Positions 43,208-51,507 of a stretch of DNA of 64,000 bases are shown here, piece after piece. Numbering within the stretch: position 1 is the stretch's first letter; every line of letters begins with the position of its first letter. Both the position numbers and the translations under genes were made by a program. A model generated the notes under the pieces. The model did not search any database, was not told the origin of the DNA, and saw only the letters and a list, made by a program, of their open reading frames with translations. Source of the stretch: Paraburkholderia heleia NBRC 101817 (GTDB taxonomy: Bacteria > Pseudomonadota > Gammaproteobacteria > Burkholderiales > Burkholderiaceae); contig NZ_BBJH01000025.1 in assembly GCF_000739775.1 (NCBI RefSeq), forward strand, positions 96,510 to 160,509, given 5' to 3'.

Positions 43208-44236
43208 ATGAACTCCACGAGCTTTCGCATCACCTGGATCGAGGCGCAGCGCAGCTTCGTTGCAGACGCAGCGGAAACGGTGCTCGAAGCCGCGCGGCGA
43301 GCGGGCGTCACGCTGCCCGCCGAATGCGAATTCGGCGGCTGCGGCACGTGCCGGGTGAAGCTGGTCGAAGGGCGCGTGCACTACGACGAGCCGCCGCTCG
43401 CGCTCGCTCCCGAAGAGGAGGCGTTGGGCTACGCGCTCATGTGCCAGGCGCACGCGCAAGCCGATCTCGCGATCAGCACCGGGCGCTTGCTCGATGCCCC
43501 CGCGCCCGCACAGCGCCGCCGCGCCAAGGTGGTCCGCAGCGAGCGCCTGTGCGGCGGCGTCACGCGGCTCGTGCTCGCCTTCGAAGACGGTGCGCCGTTC
43601 GTGTTCCGGCCCGGCCAGTACCTCGACGTGCTGCTCGGCGAGGCTGGCTCGCGCAGCTTTTCGATGGCCTCGCGGCCCGGTGAGGCCGAGGTCGAGCTGC
43701 AGATCCGCGAGATCGAGGGCGGCTACTTCACGCAGACGCAACTCGCAGCGCTGCGTGCCGGCGATCCGCTCGATGTCGAAGCGCCGCTAGGCGCCTTCGG
43801 CTATCACGAGGAGGACTATCGGCCAATCGTGATGGTGGCCACGGGAACGGGCGTGGCGCCTCTTGCCAGCATGCTCGCCACGATGCTCGAGACCGGCGAT
43901 GCGCCGCCCGTCGAGTTGTATTGGGGCGCGCGCACCCAGGAGGACCTCTACCTGCACGAGCATTTCGTGCAACTGGCCGCGCGCCACGACGATTTCCGGT
44001 ACGTGCCCGTGCTTTCGCGCGCGGACGATGCCTGGGCAGGCGCGCGCGGCTACGTGCAGGACGCCGTACTCGCCGGGCATGACGATCTTTCGGAGTACGC
44101 GCTTTACCTGTGCGGCTCGCCGGCCATGATCGCCGACGCGCGCCGTGCCTTCCTCGCACGCGGCGCGAGCGTGCGTTACCTGTACGCGGACAGCTTCACG
44201 TTCCAGCACGCGCAGCCCGCCGCTGCAGGAGTTTGA
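43208..44236 (+). CDS. Ferredoxin-NAD(P)H reductase of an oxygenase (2Fe-2S + FAD + NAD domains)
   Basis: A 342-residue three-domain electron transfer protein, the order seen in phenol hydroxylase or benzoate dioxygenase reductases. The plant-type 2Fe-2S centre is C40-x4-C45-x2-C48-x30-C79, the FAD motif is R149-S-F-S152, and the nucleotide motif is ATGTGVAPLAS around 211-221. GAGG precedes the ATG. It should oxidise NAD(P)H and reduce an oxygenase or a ferredoxin. The only oxygenase-like gene in this block is the HDO at 40391, and two separate ferredoxins are encoded at 48113 and 48830. Confidence 0.92.
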   Translation: MNSTSFRITWIEAQRSFVADAAETVLEAARRAGVTLPAECEFGGCGTCRVKLVEGRVHYDEPPLALAPEEEALGYALMCQAHAQADLAISTGRLLDAPAPAQRRRAKVVRSERLCGGVTRLVLAFEDGAPFVFRPGQYLDVLLGEAGSRSFSMASRPGEAEVELQIREIEGGYFTQTQLAALRAGDPLDVEAPLGAFGYHEEDYRPIVMVATGTGVAPLASMLATMLETGDAPPVELYWGARTQEDLYLHEHFVQLAARHDDFRYVPVLSRADDAWAGARGYVQDAVLAGHDDLSEYALYLCGSPAMIADARRAFLARGASVRYLYADSFTFQHAQPAAAGV

Positions 44237-44402
44237 AGAACGCTGCAAAGCCTCAAACGGACGGTGTACCGCACGCCGATGCGCCGTCCGTGCAATGAAG
44301 TCCGCATGACTTTTTCCGGCTGCTTTTTCGGCCACAACGCGATGCACCTGGTATGAAACCACGCTCCATCGTCCCCGATACCATTACGAGCTGAGGCCTC
44401 CC

Positions 44403-46055
44403 ATGCACTCCATCGCAGTTCTGACGCCAGCCCACTTCTGTTATCTGGCCGGCGTCGTCGCGATCATCGCGACGATGATCTTTCGTGCCAACGTCGTCGT
44501 GCCCGCGATACTCGCGACCTTCGCGGTGGCGTTCGCGTGGTCCGGCAAGCTGCTGACCGGGTTTCAGGCGATCTTCATGGGCAGCCTCACCGCGGCCCAC
44601 GAGCTGTTCAACATCTTTCTCGTGATCGCGCTGATGACGGCCCTGCTCAACGGCCTGCACGAACTGGGCGCCGATGTGCGCATGGTGCGCCCGTTCAAGC
44701 GCATCATGGCCAACGGCCACGTGGCGTTTTTCATTCTCGCGCTCATCACGTACCTCATCTCGCTGTTCTTCTGGCCCACGCCGGCCGTGCCGCTCGTTGG
44801 CGCGATCCTGATTCCTGCCGCCGTGTATGCGGGCCTTCCGCCGCTGGGCGCCGCGGCCGCCATTGCGATTGCGGGGCAGGGCATGGCGCTTTCGTCCGAC
44901 TATGTGATCAAGGTTGCGCCGGGCATCAGCGCGAAGGCGGCGGGCACCGACATGCTCGCGGTGGCCAACACGGCGTTCGGCCTCTCGCTCGTGGTGGGCG
45001 CGGTGGCGCTCGCGCTCACGTGGTTCTTCGTGGTGCGCGGCAAGGTGAAGGCGCCTTCGGCCGCCAATCTCGCTGCGTGGGAAGCGGCAGAGGGCGGGCT
45101 CGACCAGGCGGCGCAGGAGCATCAGGGCAGCTTCGCGAAGGCGGAACTGGCGCGCGGTACGAGCGGCGGTTTCGGCGACGATCACGGGACGCACAACAAG
45201 CGTGGCGAGCACGACGAGCGTGACGGCAGCCTTGCGCAACGCGGTGAGGCAGAACCGGCGCTGGCCTCCATGTCGCTCCCGCCGCATGCGCTCGGCGGCG
45301 CGGCGCTGCATATGACGCCCGTAGCCGCCGGGGTGCTGATCGATCGTCGCGAGCTGTGGTCGAAGGTATTCGCGCTCGTCACGCCGCTCGCGTTTCTCGC
45401 GGTGGTGGTCGTGATGATGCGTCCGGGCATGATCGGCTCGGGCGCGATTCGCGGCGGCGACGCTGCGGCGCTGATCGGCGGCATGGCCGCGGTGCTGATG
45501 ATGCTCGCCACGCTCTCGCACGGACGCAAGGGCTTTCTCGATCGCACGGCCGAGCACATCATCGACGGCTTCGTGTTCGCCTTCAAGGCCATGGGCGCGG
45601 TACTGCCGATCGCGGGGTTCTTCTTCGTGGGCGACGCGAGTACGGCGGGCCCGATTCTCGGCGTGGCGGCGGGTGCGCATGTGCCCTCGTTCCTGTTCGA
45701 ACTGGTGCAGGCGTGCAGCCAGATGATTCCGCAGAACCCGCTGTTCGTATCGTTCGGTATCCTGCTGATGGGCATGATCACCGGTATCGACGGCTCCGGT
45801 TTTGCGGGGCTGCCGCTTACGGGTTCGCTCTCGGGCGCCCTGGCGCCAATGGTGCACCTGCCCTCCGCGACGCTCGCCGCCATCGGCCAGATGGGCGCCG
45901 TGTGGACGGGCGGCGGCACGCTCGTGGCCTGGTCGTCGCTGATCGCGGTCACCGGCTTCGCGCGCGTGCCCGTGCTCGACGCCGTGCGTGCGCTGTTCCT
46001 GCCCGTCGTTTGCGGGCTCGTGGTCGCAACGCTCGCGGCTGTGGCGTTCGCGTGA
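44403..46055 (+). CDS. Multi-spanning permease of the ion transporter type
   Basis: A 550-residue inner-membrane protein with about 11 hydrophobic segments, divided by a hydrophilic stretch (about 220-310) rich in Asp, His and Arg. Motifs such as AIAGQGMALSSDYVIKVAP and GIDGSGFAGLPLTGSLS, with paired re-entrant-like glycine turns, point to the ion transporter superfamily (dicarboxylate or citrate-type), but I cannot name the substrate. An imperfect hairpin (CGGACGG 44258-44264, CCGTCCG 44284-44290) precedes it and might attenuate readthrough from the reductase gene. Confidence 0.72.
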   Translation: MHSIAVLTPAHFCYLAGVVAIIATMIFRANVVVPAILATFAVAFAWSGKLLTGFQAIFMGSLTAAHELFNIFLVIALMTALLNGLHELGADVRMVRPFKRIMANGHVAFFILALITYLISLFFWPTPAVPLVGAILIPAAVYAGLPPLGAAAAIAIAGQGMALSSDYVIKVAPGISAKAAGTDMLAVANTAFGLSLVVGAVALALTWFFVVRGKVKAPSAANLAAWEAAEGGLDQAAQEHQGSFAKAELARGTSGGFGDDHGTHNKRGEHDERDGSLAQRGEAEPALASMSLPPHALGGAALHMTPVAAGVLIDRRELWSKVFALVTPLAFLAVVVVMMRPGMIGSGAIRGGDAAALIGGMAAVLMMLATLSHGRKGFLDRTAEHIIDGFVFAFKAMGAVLPIAGFFFVGDASTAGPILGVAAGAHVPSFLFELVQACSQMIPQNPLFVSFGILLMGMITGIDGSGFAGLPLTGSLSGALAPMVHLPSATLAAIGQMGAVWTGGGTLVAWSSLIAVTGFARVPVLDAVRALFLPVVCGLVVATLAAVAFA

Positions 46056-46072
46056 AGGCAGGTGCCGAGGCT

Positions 46073-46834
46073 ATGGCTGCACTCTGGCAGAACCTTCCAG
46101 CGGACTTCTGGCATCATGCGCTCGCCGTGCTGCAAATCGTCTTCATCAACCTGCTGCTCGGCGGCGACAACGCCATCGCCATTGCGATGACGTGCCGCTC
46201 GCTGCCGCCGCAGCAGCGGCGCGCGGGCGTGTGGCTCGGCACGGGGCTTGGCGTTGTGTTGCGTTTCGCGATGGTCTATGCAATCGGCTTTCTGCTCGCG
46301 ATTCCGTATATGCACATCGCGGCAGGCTTGTTGCTCGCGTGGATCGGCATGCAACTGCTGCGCGAGACGCACGAGGCCGGTGCGCAGGACGACGGCGCGC
46401 CGGGCGCGAAGGCGCTCTGGCGCGCCGTCATGCTGATCCTGTTCGCCGATTTCGCCATGAGCCTGGATAACGGCCTCGCGACCGCGGCCGTGGCGCAGAC
46501 GCTGCCGGAAGGCTCACGCACGGCGATCGTGTTTGCGGGCCTCGCCGTGGGCGCCCCCGTCATCGTTCTGGGCAGCACAATCATGCTGCGCGTGCTGGAG
46601 CGCTTTGCGCTGGCGGTCTGGCTGGGCGCGGCATTGCTCGGCTGGATCGCGGCCGGGATGCTGCTCGCCGATCCCCACGTGGCCGGCGTATTGCGTGCGG
46701 CGCTCGAGGTGCTCGGCGAAGGCGCGGCGAACGAGCGTCTCGCGCGCGTGCTGCTGTGCGCCGCGGTGATGGCGCTCGTGCTCGTTGTGCCGTTCGCGGA
46801 GCGTGTGGGACTGCGTCGCTCGCGGGCCGGATGA
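46073..46834 (+). CDS. TerC-family integral membrane protein
   Basis: A 253-residue protein with seven or more hydrophobic segments. The twin acidic motifs of TerC proteins are present: LLGGDNAIAIAM in the first helix pair and SLDNGLATAAVA in the second. TerC relatives move or chelate metals, including manganese, and some assist secreted metalloproteins. A GTG at 46052, overlapping the previous stop, could extend the protein by seven residues. It is the last plus-strand gene before the terminator at 46891. In a block with several iron proteins a metal-homeostasis role is plausible. Confidence 0.83.
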   Translation: MAALWQNLPADFWHHALAVLQIVFINLLLGGDNAIAIAMTCRSLPPQQRRAGVWLGTGLGVVLRFAMVYAIGFLLAIPYMHIAAGLLLAWIGMQLLRETHEAGAQDDGAPGAKALWRAVMLILFADFAMSLDNGLATAAVAQTLPEGSRTAIVFAGLAVGAPVIVLGSTIMLRVLERFALAVWLGAALLGWIAAGMLLADPHVAGVLRAALEVLGEGAANERLARVLLCAAVMALVLVVPFAERVGLRRSRAG

Positions 46835-46890
46835 AAACGCGTCCGCACGTGGGCTGGATGCGTTGAGCCGCGTCGAGTACGCAGCGACTG

Positions 46891-46921
46891 CGGAGGGCCG
46901 GTGCAGCGCGCCGGCCCTCCG
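46891..46921. terminator. Strong hairpin between convergent terC and ocd-type genes
   Basis: CGGAGGGCCGG (46891-46901) pairs with CCGGCCCTCCG (46911-46921) over a 9-base loop, 11 perfect pairs, followed on the plus strand by a pyrimidine-rich CTATTTCCCTTTTA. It should stop the long plus-strand operon and perhaps act in both directions. Confidence 0.75.
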
Positions 46922-46932
46922 CTATTTCCCTT

Positions 46933-47871
46933 TTACTGCGCATGCGCGATGTACGCGCGCCACGCGAGTGCCGCGAGCGCGGCGTCCTGAAGCCCGATCC
47001 CGACCGCCTTGTAGACGATGATCTCGTCGTCGCGTTTGCGGCTCAGCGCATCGTCTTCCAGCGCATCGCCGAGTTCGACCAGCTTCGCTTCGTCCACCAC
47101 GCCGGGCGCGGCGAGCACGAGATCGCCGGCTTCCTCCAGCGCCTGATCGCGCAACTCCACCACGATGCGGCTGGCGCGCGCGAGCGTCGCGTCGTCGATC
47201 TCGCGCGCGTGCGGCAGACTCGATCCAATGGCGGCGACGAGTGCGCCCGGCTTCAGCGCGCGGCCGTCAAAAAGCGGCGTGGTGGCGCGCGTGGCGGTGA
47301 CGATGACGTCGGCGCCGTCTATCGCCTCGAGCGCGCCGGATGCGCCCAGTGCCGTGGCTTGCACACCGCGCGCGCCGTAGGCCTCGTTGAGCGTGCAAGC
47401 CAGTTCGGCGTCGCCTTCCATGCCGACTATGCGCAGGGTCTTCAAGTTTGTGAAGCGCGCGAGTGCGTGCGCGTGGGCGCGTCCCTGCACGCCGGTGCCG
47501 AAGATCGCAGCGGTTTGCGCGCCGGCGCGGGCGAGTCGCTGCACCGCGAGCGTCGTGGTGGCAGCGGTGCGCAGGCGCGTGATGGCATTGGCGTCGAGCG
47601 TGGCGAGGCATTGGCCGTCGGAGGCGCGGAACAGCACGATCACGAAGTTGAACTGGCCGCGGATCGTCGTGTAGACCTTCGCGGCGGCCACGTCGGCCTC
47701 GGTCAGCACGGCACCGAGTGTCGAGAGTTTGGTGCCGCCCGCTTCGGTACGCACGCGTCGTTGCACGGCCGCCTTGCCGCGCGCCAATTGGCGAAATGCG
47801 CTCGAGAGGGCGGGGATGGCCTGCTCAATGTCGATGAGTTCGTCGATCTGCTGATCGGTGAGATGAATCAT
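46933..47871 (-). CDS. Ornithine cyclodeaminase/mu-crystallin-family dehydrogenase
   Basis: A 312-residue NAD(P)-binding enzyme starting at ATG 47871 with AAGGA upstream. It contains DANAITRLRTAATTTLAVQRL, the dinucleotide motif IFGTGVQGRAHAHAL, and the late VYKAVGIGLQDAALA. Members are ornithine cyclodeaminases, alanine dehydrogenases or pyrroline-2-carboxylate reductases; the exact activity needs assay. It is alone on the minus strand but shares an intergenic region with the ferredoxin operon that has two GntR-type operators. It probably handles an amino acid or imine intermediate. Confidence 0.88.
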   Translation of the reverse strand: MIHLTDQQIDELIDIEQAIPALSSAFRQLARGKAAVQRRVRTEAGGTKLSTLGAVLTEADVAAAKVYTTIRGQFNFVIVLFRASDGQCLATLDANAITRLRTAATTTLAVQRLARAGAQTAAIFGTGVQGRAHAHALARFTNLKTLRIVGMEGDAELACTLNEAYGARGVQATALGASGALEAIDGADVIVTATRATTPLFDGRALKPGALVAAIGSSLPHAREIDDATLARASRIVVELRDQALEEAGDLVLAAPGVVDEAKLVELGDALEDDALSRKRDDEIIVYKAVGIGLQDAALAALAWRAYIAHAQ

Positions 47872-47911
47872 GGGCAAATCCTTGAGATGAATGAGTAGGA
47901 AACAAAAATAA

Positions 47912-47924
47912 GTATACGGTATAC
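47912..47924. promoter_or_regulatory. GntR-type operator, copy 4 (ocd-type gene)
   Basis: GTATACGGTATAC contains two GTATAC elements 7 bases apart. It is 40 bases upstream of the minus-strand start at 47871. Confidence 0.62.
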
Positions 47925-48024
47925 CCAAACTAGGATGATGAACAGGGCGCCGCGCTCGAAATGCTACTGTTAGCGCTTGATGACGCCTGTGATCGGTGAA
48001 AGCAAGGGCAGCTTTTTGAAAACG

Positions 48025-48037
48025 GTATACAATGTTC
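48025..48037. promoter_or_regulatory. GntR-type operator, copy 5 (ferredoxin operon)
   Basis: GTATACAATGTTC, one mismatch in the TAC end. It lies 75 bases upstream of the first ferredoxin ATG and overlaps TATACAAT, a possible -10. Confidence 0.55.
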
Positions 48038-48112
48038 AAAATGAGTTACACTGCACCCGTGCCTGTTCGCGAGCGTGCGAGCAGGCACGGGGCTCAGGTC
48101 ACAGGAGGATGC

Positions 48113-48424
48113 ATGCCAGTCGTCGTGTTTCGCAGGAACGGGGAAAGCTACCGGGGGGAAGTGAAAGAGAACACAAATCTGGTCGTTCGCGCGGGCATCA
48201 GGCAGTTTCCGTTTCCGCATTTGCGCTACGAGTGCGGCATGGGCAAATGTGCGAGCTGCGCGTGCCGCGTCGTAGCGGGAGGCGAGCAGTTGCCGCCGCC
48301 CAACTGGAAGGAGAAGAAGCAGCTCGGCGAGCGGCTGGACGCCGGCTTCCGGCTTGCGTGCCAGCTCTGGATCGAGCACGACATCGAACTCGAACAGGAC
48401 GAACTGCCCGCAGCCGGGTCCTGA
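48113..48424 (+). CDS. [2Fe-2S] ferredoxin, plant type
   Basis: A 103-residue ferredoxin starting at ATG 48113 with AGGAGG 5 bases upstream. The cluster ligands are C41-x4-C46-x2-C49 and C83 (YECGMGKCASCAC ... RLACQLW). The tail is acidic. The longer open frame from 48032 includes the operator and is not used. It begins an operon of ferredoxin, unknown protein, ferredoxin and esterase. As a soluble electron carrier it could receive electrons from the reductase at 43208 and serve the HDO. Confidence 0.88.
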   Translation: MPVVVFRRNGESYRGEVKENTNLVVRAGIRQFPFPHLRYECGMGKCASCACRVVAGGEQLPPPNWKEKKQLGERLDAGFRLACQLWIEHDIELEQDELPAAGS

Positions 48425-48503
48425 ACGCGGGCGGGCACGGTCGGGCGCGCAGAACGTAGCGGTGAGCGTGCCCGAGTAGGGCGAGAAATGAGCAGGAGAA
48501 CGT

Positions 48504-48812
48504 ATGTATATCGTACTCACGAGCCGGCCCGGGCAGTATCGCAGCGAGCCGACCGAGGGCATCACGCCGGTCGAGACGCACGACTACTTCTACGGCGTGA
48601 GCCATGTGGCGGCGTTCGTGGTCGCGCGGCTCGAAGGCGAGGCGCGCGTGCGTATTGTCGAGGACGCAGTGGCCGGCGGCAAGCAAGCCGTCAACCTCGT
48701 CCCGACCAAATTCTTCGAGAAGTTCGCGACCTTGCGCGAGGCGCTGGCTTCTATCGAGGACCTGACCGGGCGTGGCCATGACGAGGCCAGGCTGGTTCGA
48801 CGCGAAAACTAA
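48504..48812 (+). CDS. Unrecognised small protein between two ferredoxin genes
   Basis: A 102-residue soluble protein that I do not recognise. AGGAG lies upstream of ATG 48504. It starts MYIVLTSRPGQYRSEPTEGI, contains YDYFYG-like aromatic residues (here HDYFYGVSHVAAF) and ends with basic residues. It has no cysteine, so it holds no iron-sulfur centre. The strand-helix rhythm (YIVLTS, AAFVVARLE, VRIVEDA) suggests a small alpha/beta fold. Because it is flanked by two ferredoxins in one operon it may be a coupling or effector subunit of the oxygenase, as small regulatory proteins are in diiron monooxygenases. That is a guess. Confidence 0.75.
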   Translation: MYIVLTSRPGQYRSEPTEGITPVETHDYFYGVSHVAAFVVARLEGEARVRIVEDAVAGGKQAVNLVPTKFFEKFATLREALASIEDLTGRGHDEARLVRREN

Positions 48813-48829
48813 GGATTGCGCAATTAGAA

Positions 48830-49108
48830 ATGGTTCAGATCACTTTCTTGAGCAATGGTGGCAAGACGGTCGAAGCGCCGTCGAACAGCAACCTGCTGCG
48901 CGTCTCGCTGCGCGTGCAGGGCGGCATTCCCTTCAAATGCGGCGGCGGCCTGTGTGGCACCTGCAAGTGCAAGGTTGAGGCGGGCCGCGAGCATACGGAC
49001 GAGGTCAAGCAGAAAGAGCGGCGTCACCTGAGCGAGGACGAACTGGCGAGCGGCTACCGCATGGCTTGCCAGACTTTCATCAACGGCAACGTGAGCGTGT
49101 CATGGTGA
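48830..49108 (+). CDS. [2Fe-2S] ferredoxin, plant type
   Basis: A 92-residue ferredoxin with ligands C37-x4-C42-x2-C45 and C80 (KCGGGLCGTCKCK ... RMACQTF). It differs clearly from the 48113 ferredoxin, so the two are not recent duplicates. It follows the unknown gene by 17 bases and its end overlaps the esterase start by 7 bases. Two ferredoxins in one operon suggest separate steps in electron delivery or alternative partners. Confidence 0.88.
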   Translation: MVQITFLSNGGKTVEAPSNSNLLRVSLRVQGGIPFKCGGGLCGTCKCKVEAGREHTDEVKQKERRHLSEDELASGYRMACQTFINGNVSVSW

Positions 49109-50064
49109 GCATGGTGAGAGAAGACGAGATCGCACAGGAGCCGTTCGGCGCGCTGGAACCGGAGCAGCGCCGGCGGATGCTCGAACTGGGGCCGCGCTGG
49201 AACGACGACATCGTCGGGCATCGCAAGGCGGTGATCGACTGCTATACGCCGGTGGTGGCCGCCGCGCCGAAGCACGGCATCCGCGTGGAGCGCGAGATTG
49301 CCTATGGGCCGCACGCGCGCCAGGTTCTGGACGTGTTCGATCCCGCGCCGGTGTGCGGCGAGGGCGCGCCGCGCGAGGCCGTGCTGTTCGTGCATGGGGG
49401 CGCGTTCGTGCGCGGCAGCAAGAGTGTGAACGGCGAGATTTACGACAATGTCTGCCACTGGTTCGCGCGCCAGGGCTTCATCGCCGTGAACGTGGAATAT
49501 CGACTCGCCGACGAGGCGCCCTGGCCCGGCGGTGCCGAAGACGTTGCGCTCGCGCTTGCCTGGGTGCGCGAGCATGCCGCGCGCTGGCGCATCGACGCCT
49601 CGCGGGTTTTCCTGATCGGCCATTCGGCAGGCGGCGCGCATGCGGCCAGTTGCCTGTTCGATCCCGCGCTCGCGGGCGCCGTGGCGCCGGGCAGCGTGGC
49701 AGGCCTCGTGCTCATCAGCGCGCGTCTGTTCGCCGACGTCGATCCGCGCAATCCAAACGCGGGCCCCGTGCGCCAGTATTTCGGCGATGACGAATCGCGG
49801 TACGCCGAGCGCTCGCCGCTCACGCACGCGGCGTGCGCCGAGGTGCCGGTCATGATCGCTGTGGCGGAATACGAAAACCGCTTTCTCGACGGCTACGGCG
49901 CGGCATTCTTCCTGGCCGTGCTGCGCCATCGTGGCGTGCCGCCACGCTTCGTGCAGATGCGCGGCCACAACCATACATCGATCGTGGCGCACTTCAATTC
50001 CGGGGAGGAGGTCCTTGGGCGGGAAATACTCGCGTTCATGGCCACGGTGCCGCGCGGGACGTAG
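49102..50064 (+). CDS. Alpha/beta hydrolase-fold esterase (hormone-sensitive lipase type)
   Basis: A 320-residue hydrolase. The oxyanion motif is HGGAF at 98-102, the nucleophile S175 in GHSAGG, and the histidine is in MRGHNHTSI near the end. ATG 49102 overlaps the ferredoxin stop; ATG 49111 is an alternative. The domain layout is that of carboxylesterases or kynurenine formamidase-like enzymes. It may cleave an ester or amide intermediate of the pathway. It is last in the ferredoxin operon, ahead of the GntR gene. Confidence 0.86.
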   Translation: MVSMVREDEIAQEPFGALEPEQRRRMLELGPRWNDDIVGHRKAVIDCYTPVVAAAPKHGIRVEREIAYGPHARQVLDVFDPAPVCGEGAPREAVLFVHGGAFVRGSKSVNGEIYDNVCHWFARQGFIAVNVEYRLADEAPWPGGAEDVALALAWVREHAARWRIDASRVFLIGHSAGGAHAASCLFDPALAGAVAPGSVAGLVLISARLFADVDPRNPNAGPVRQYFGDDESRYAERSPLTHAACAEVPVMIAVAEYENRFLDGYGAAFFLAVLRHRGVPPRFVQMRGHNHTSIVAHFNSGEEVLGREILAFMATVPRGT

Positions 50065-50118
50065 AGAGCGGAAGGGCGCAAATTTGACGTCGCGCACGGC
50101 GCGCGCGTTTCGTATCAT

Positions 50119-50131
50119 GTGTACAGTCTAC
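50119..50131. promoter_or_regulatory. GntR-type operator, copy 6 (autoregulation)
   Basis: GTGTACAGTCTAC, 72 bases upstream of the GntR gene start. It differs from the consensus at one place in the first half. It suggests that the regulator controls its own gene. Confidence 0.55.
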
Positions 50132-50203
50132 GAAAACCCGGGCACTGCTAGAATTGTGCCAGCCGCTTTGGGCGCTTGGGTGCAACAGTCAGATCGTGGG
50201 GAC

Positions 50204-50902
50204 ATGAACATGGTACGGGGAGCCGTCGGGGCAAACGGTGCAGGTGGGGCGGGCGGCCGCGAGCCGATCATGCACAAACAGCTTTCGGAACTGGTGATCG
50301 CCCGGCTGCGCGAGTTGATCACGGCGGGCGAATACAAGCCGGGCGACCGGCTCGTGGAAGGCCGCATTGCCGATGAGCTGGACGTTTCGCGCGTGCCGGT
50401 GCGCGAGGCGCTGCGCGCGCTTGCGGCCGAAGGGCTCGTCGAAGTGCGGCCGCGCCATGGTGCCGTGGTCGCGTCGCTCGACCCTTCCGCGGCGCGTGAA
50501 ATGGTGCAGATCCGCGCTACGCTCGAAGGGCTCAATGCGCGCCTCGCGGCCGAGCATTGCACGCCGGAACTGGTCCGCCAGATCGAGGAAGTGTTGCAGG
50601 CCGGCAACGCCAAGGTGGCGGCTGGCGAAACGGCGGGCCTGCTGGAACTGAACGCCCGCTTTCACGACCTGCTCTATGCGGCGGGTGCCAATTCCATGCT
50701 GTCCGACCTCATGCGCTCGCTGCGCGACCGCACACGCATGCTGTTCGTGAACGCTACCGACGAAGAAGTGCGCCTCACCTGGGGCGAGCACGCGGCCATC
50801 CTGCGCGCCGTGCAGTCCGGCGATTCTGCGCTCGCGGCCATGCTCGCCGAGCGACACGTCACACGCGCGGCTCAGTATTACCTCGACCACCTGGCGCGCT
50901 GA
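50204..50902 (+). CDS. GntR-family regulator, FCD (FadR) subfamily
   Basis: A 232-residue regulator taken from ATG 50204. The winged helix is ELITAGEYKPGDRL with the recognition part DELDVSRVPVREALRAL; the FCD effector domain follows, with metal-type histidines in FHDLLYAAGAN, GEHAAILRAV and ERHVTRA. FCD proteins sense carboxylates or related metabolites. Six copies of GTATACARNNTAC, all upstream of genes in the 36-51 kb block and including one in front of this gene, make it the obvious controller of the block. The longer open frame upstream is not used. Confidence 0.9.
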   Translation: MNMVRGAVGANGAGGAGGREPIMHKQLSELVIARLRELITAGEYKPGDRLVEGRIADELDVSRVPVREALRALAAEGLVEVRPRHGAVVASLDPSAAREMVQIRATLEGLNARLAAEHCTPELVRQIEEVLQAGNAKVAAGETAGLLELNARFHDLLYAAGANSMLSDLMRSLRDRTRMLFVNATDEEVRLTWGEHAAILRAVQSGDSALAAMLAERHVTRAAQYYLDHLAR

Positions 50903-51081
50903 AGCAGCGCGCCAGGCAATCAGCCGTAATCTGCTCAATGAGATTGCGCGTTGCTTTGCGATTCGAAGCCGCTACCCGGTTCGCAAGGACGGCGAGAACC
51001 GTTCCAGGTACTTTGCGAACGATTTGCCGCGGGCCTTTACTGCTCGCCGGCCGGACCATTCATCGACCTTCGGCCCTGCCA

Positions 51082-51507
51082 CTACCCTCCCCGCATCGAT
51101 GGCGTAAAGGTGATGCCGACCAGCAGTCCTTCCGGTCCGATGAAGCGACTGACGGTCTGGCCCCACGGCTCATGCCGGTTCCTGACCAGCATCCGGTACC
51201 CGCGTGATTCAAGTTCTGCCGTAGCGGCTTTGACGTCGTCGACATCAAACTCGATCCAGGCTTGCGGGACGGGTATGTCACTGCGCCACGAATCCGTGCC
51301 AAAGCACGACTGAGCGGCCTGAGAGAGCGGCCACAAGGCGAACGTGTTTGCCCCTTTCAGACTCTCCGTATGGAGGTAGCCGTCCTTTTCTTCCGAGAAG
51401 GGGATGCCGAAAGCTCGGCTGTAGAGTTCACGGCTTGCCTGGGCTTCAATCGCAATCGGGCCGAAGCCAGCGATGAACAAGGCTGTGGATTGTAAGCGCT
51501 TTTCCAT
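51082..51507 (-). CDS. VOC/glyoxalase-family protein
   Basis: A 141-residue single VOC domain read from ATG 51507 with AAGGAGAA upstream. It has the N-terminal substrate strand QSTALFIAGFGPIAIEAQAS, the SRELYSRAFGIPFSEEKDG block, and the late PEGLLVGITF. The typical first histidine metal ligand is not evident. Such proteins include resistance proteins and small dioxygenase-like enzymes. It follows the regulon block on the other strand, and no functional link to it is visible. Confidence 0.78.
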   Translation of the reverse strand: MEKRLQSTALFIAGFGPIAIEAQASRELYSRAFGIPFSEEKDGYLHTESLKGANTFALWPLSQAAQSCFGTDSWRSDIPVPQAWIEFDVDDVKAATAELESRGYRMLVRNRHEPWGQTVSRFIGPEGLLVGITFTPSMRGG

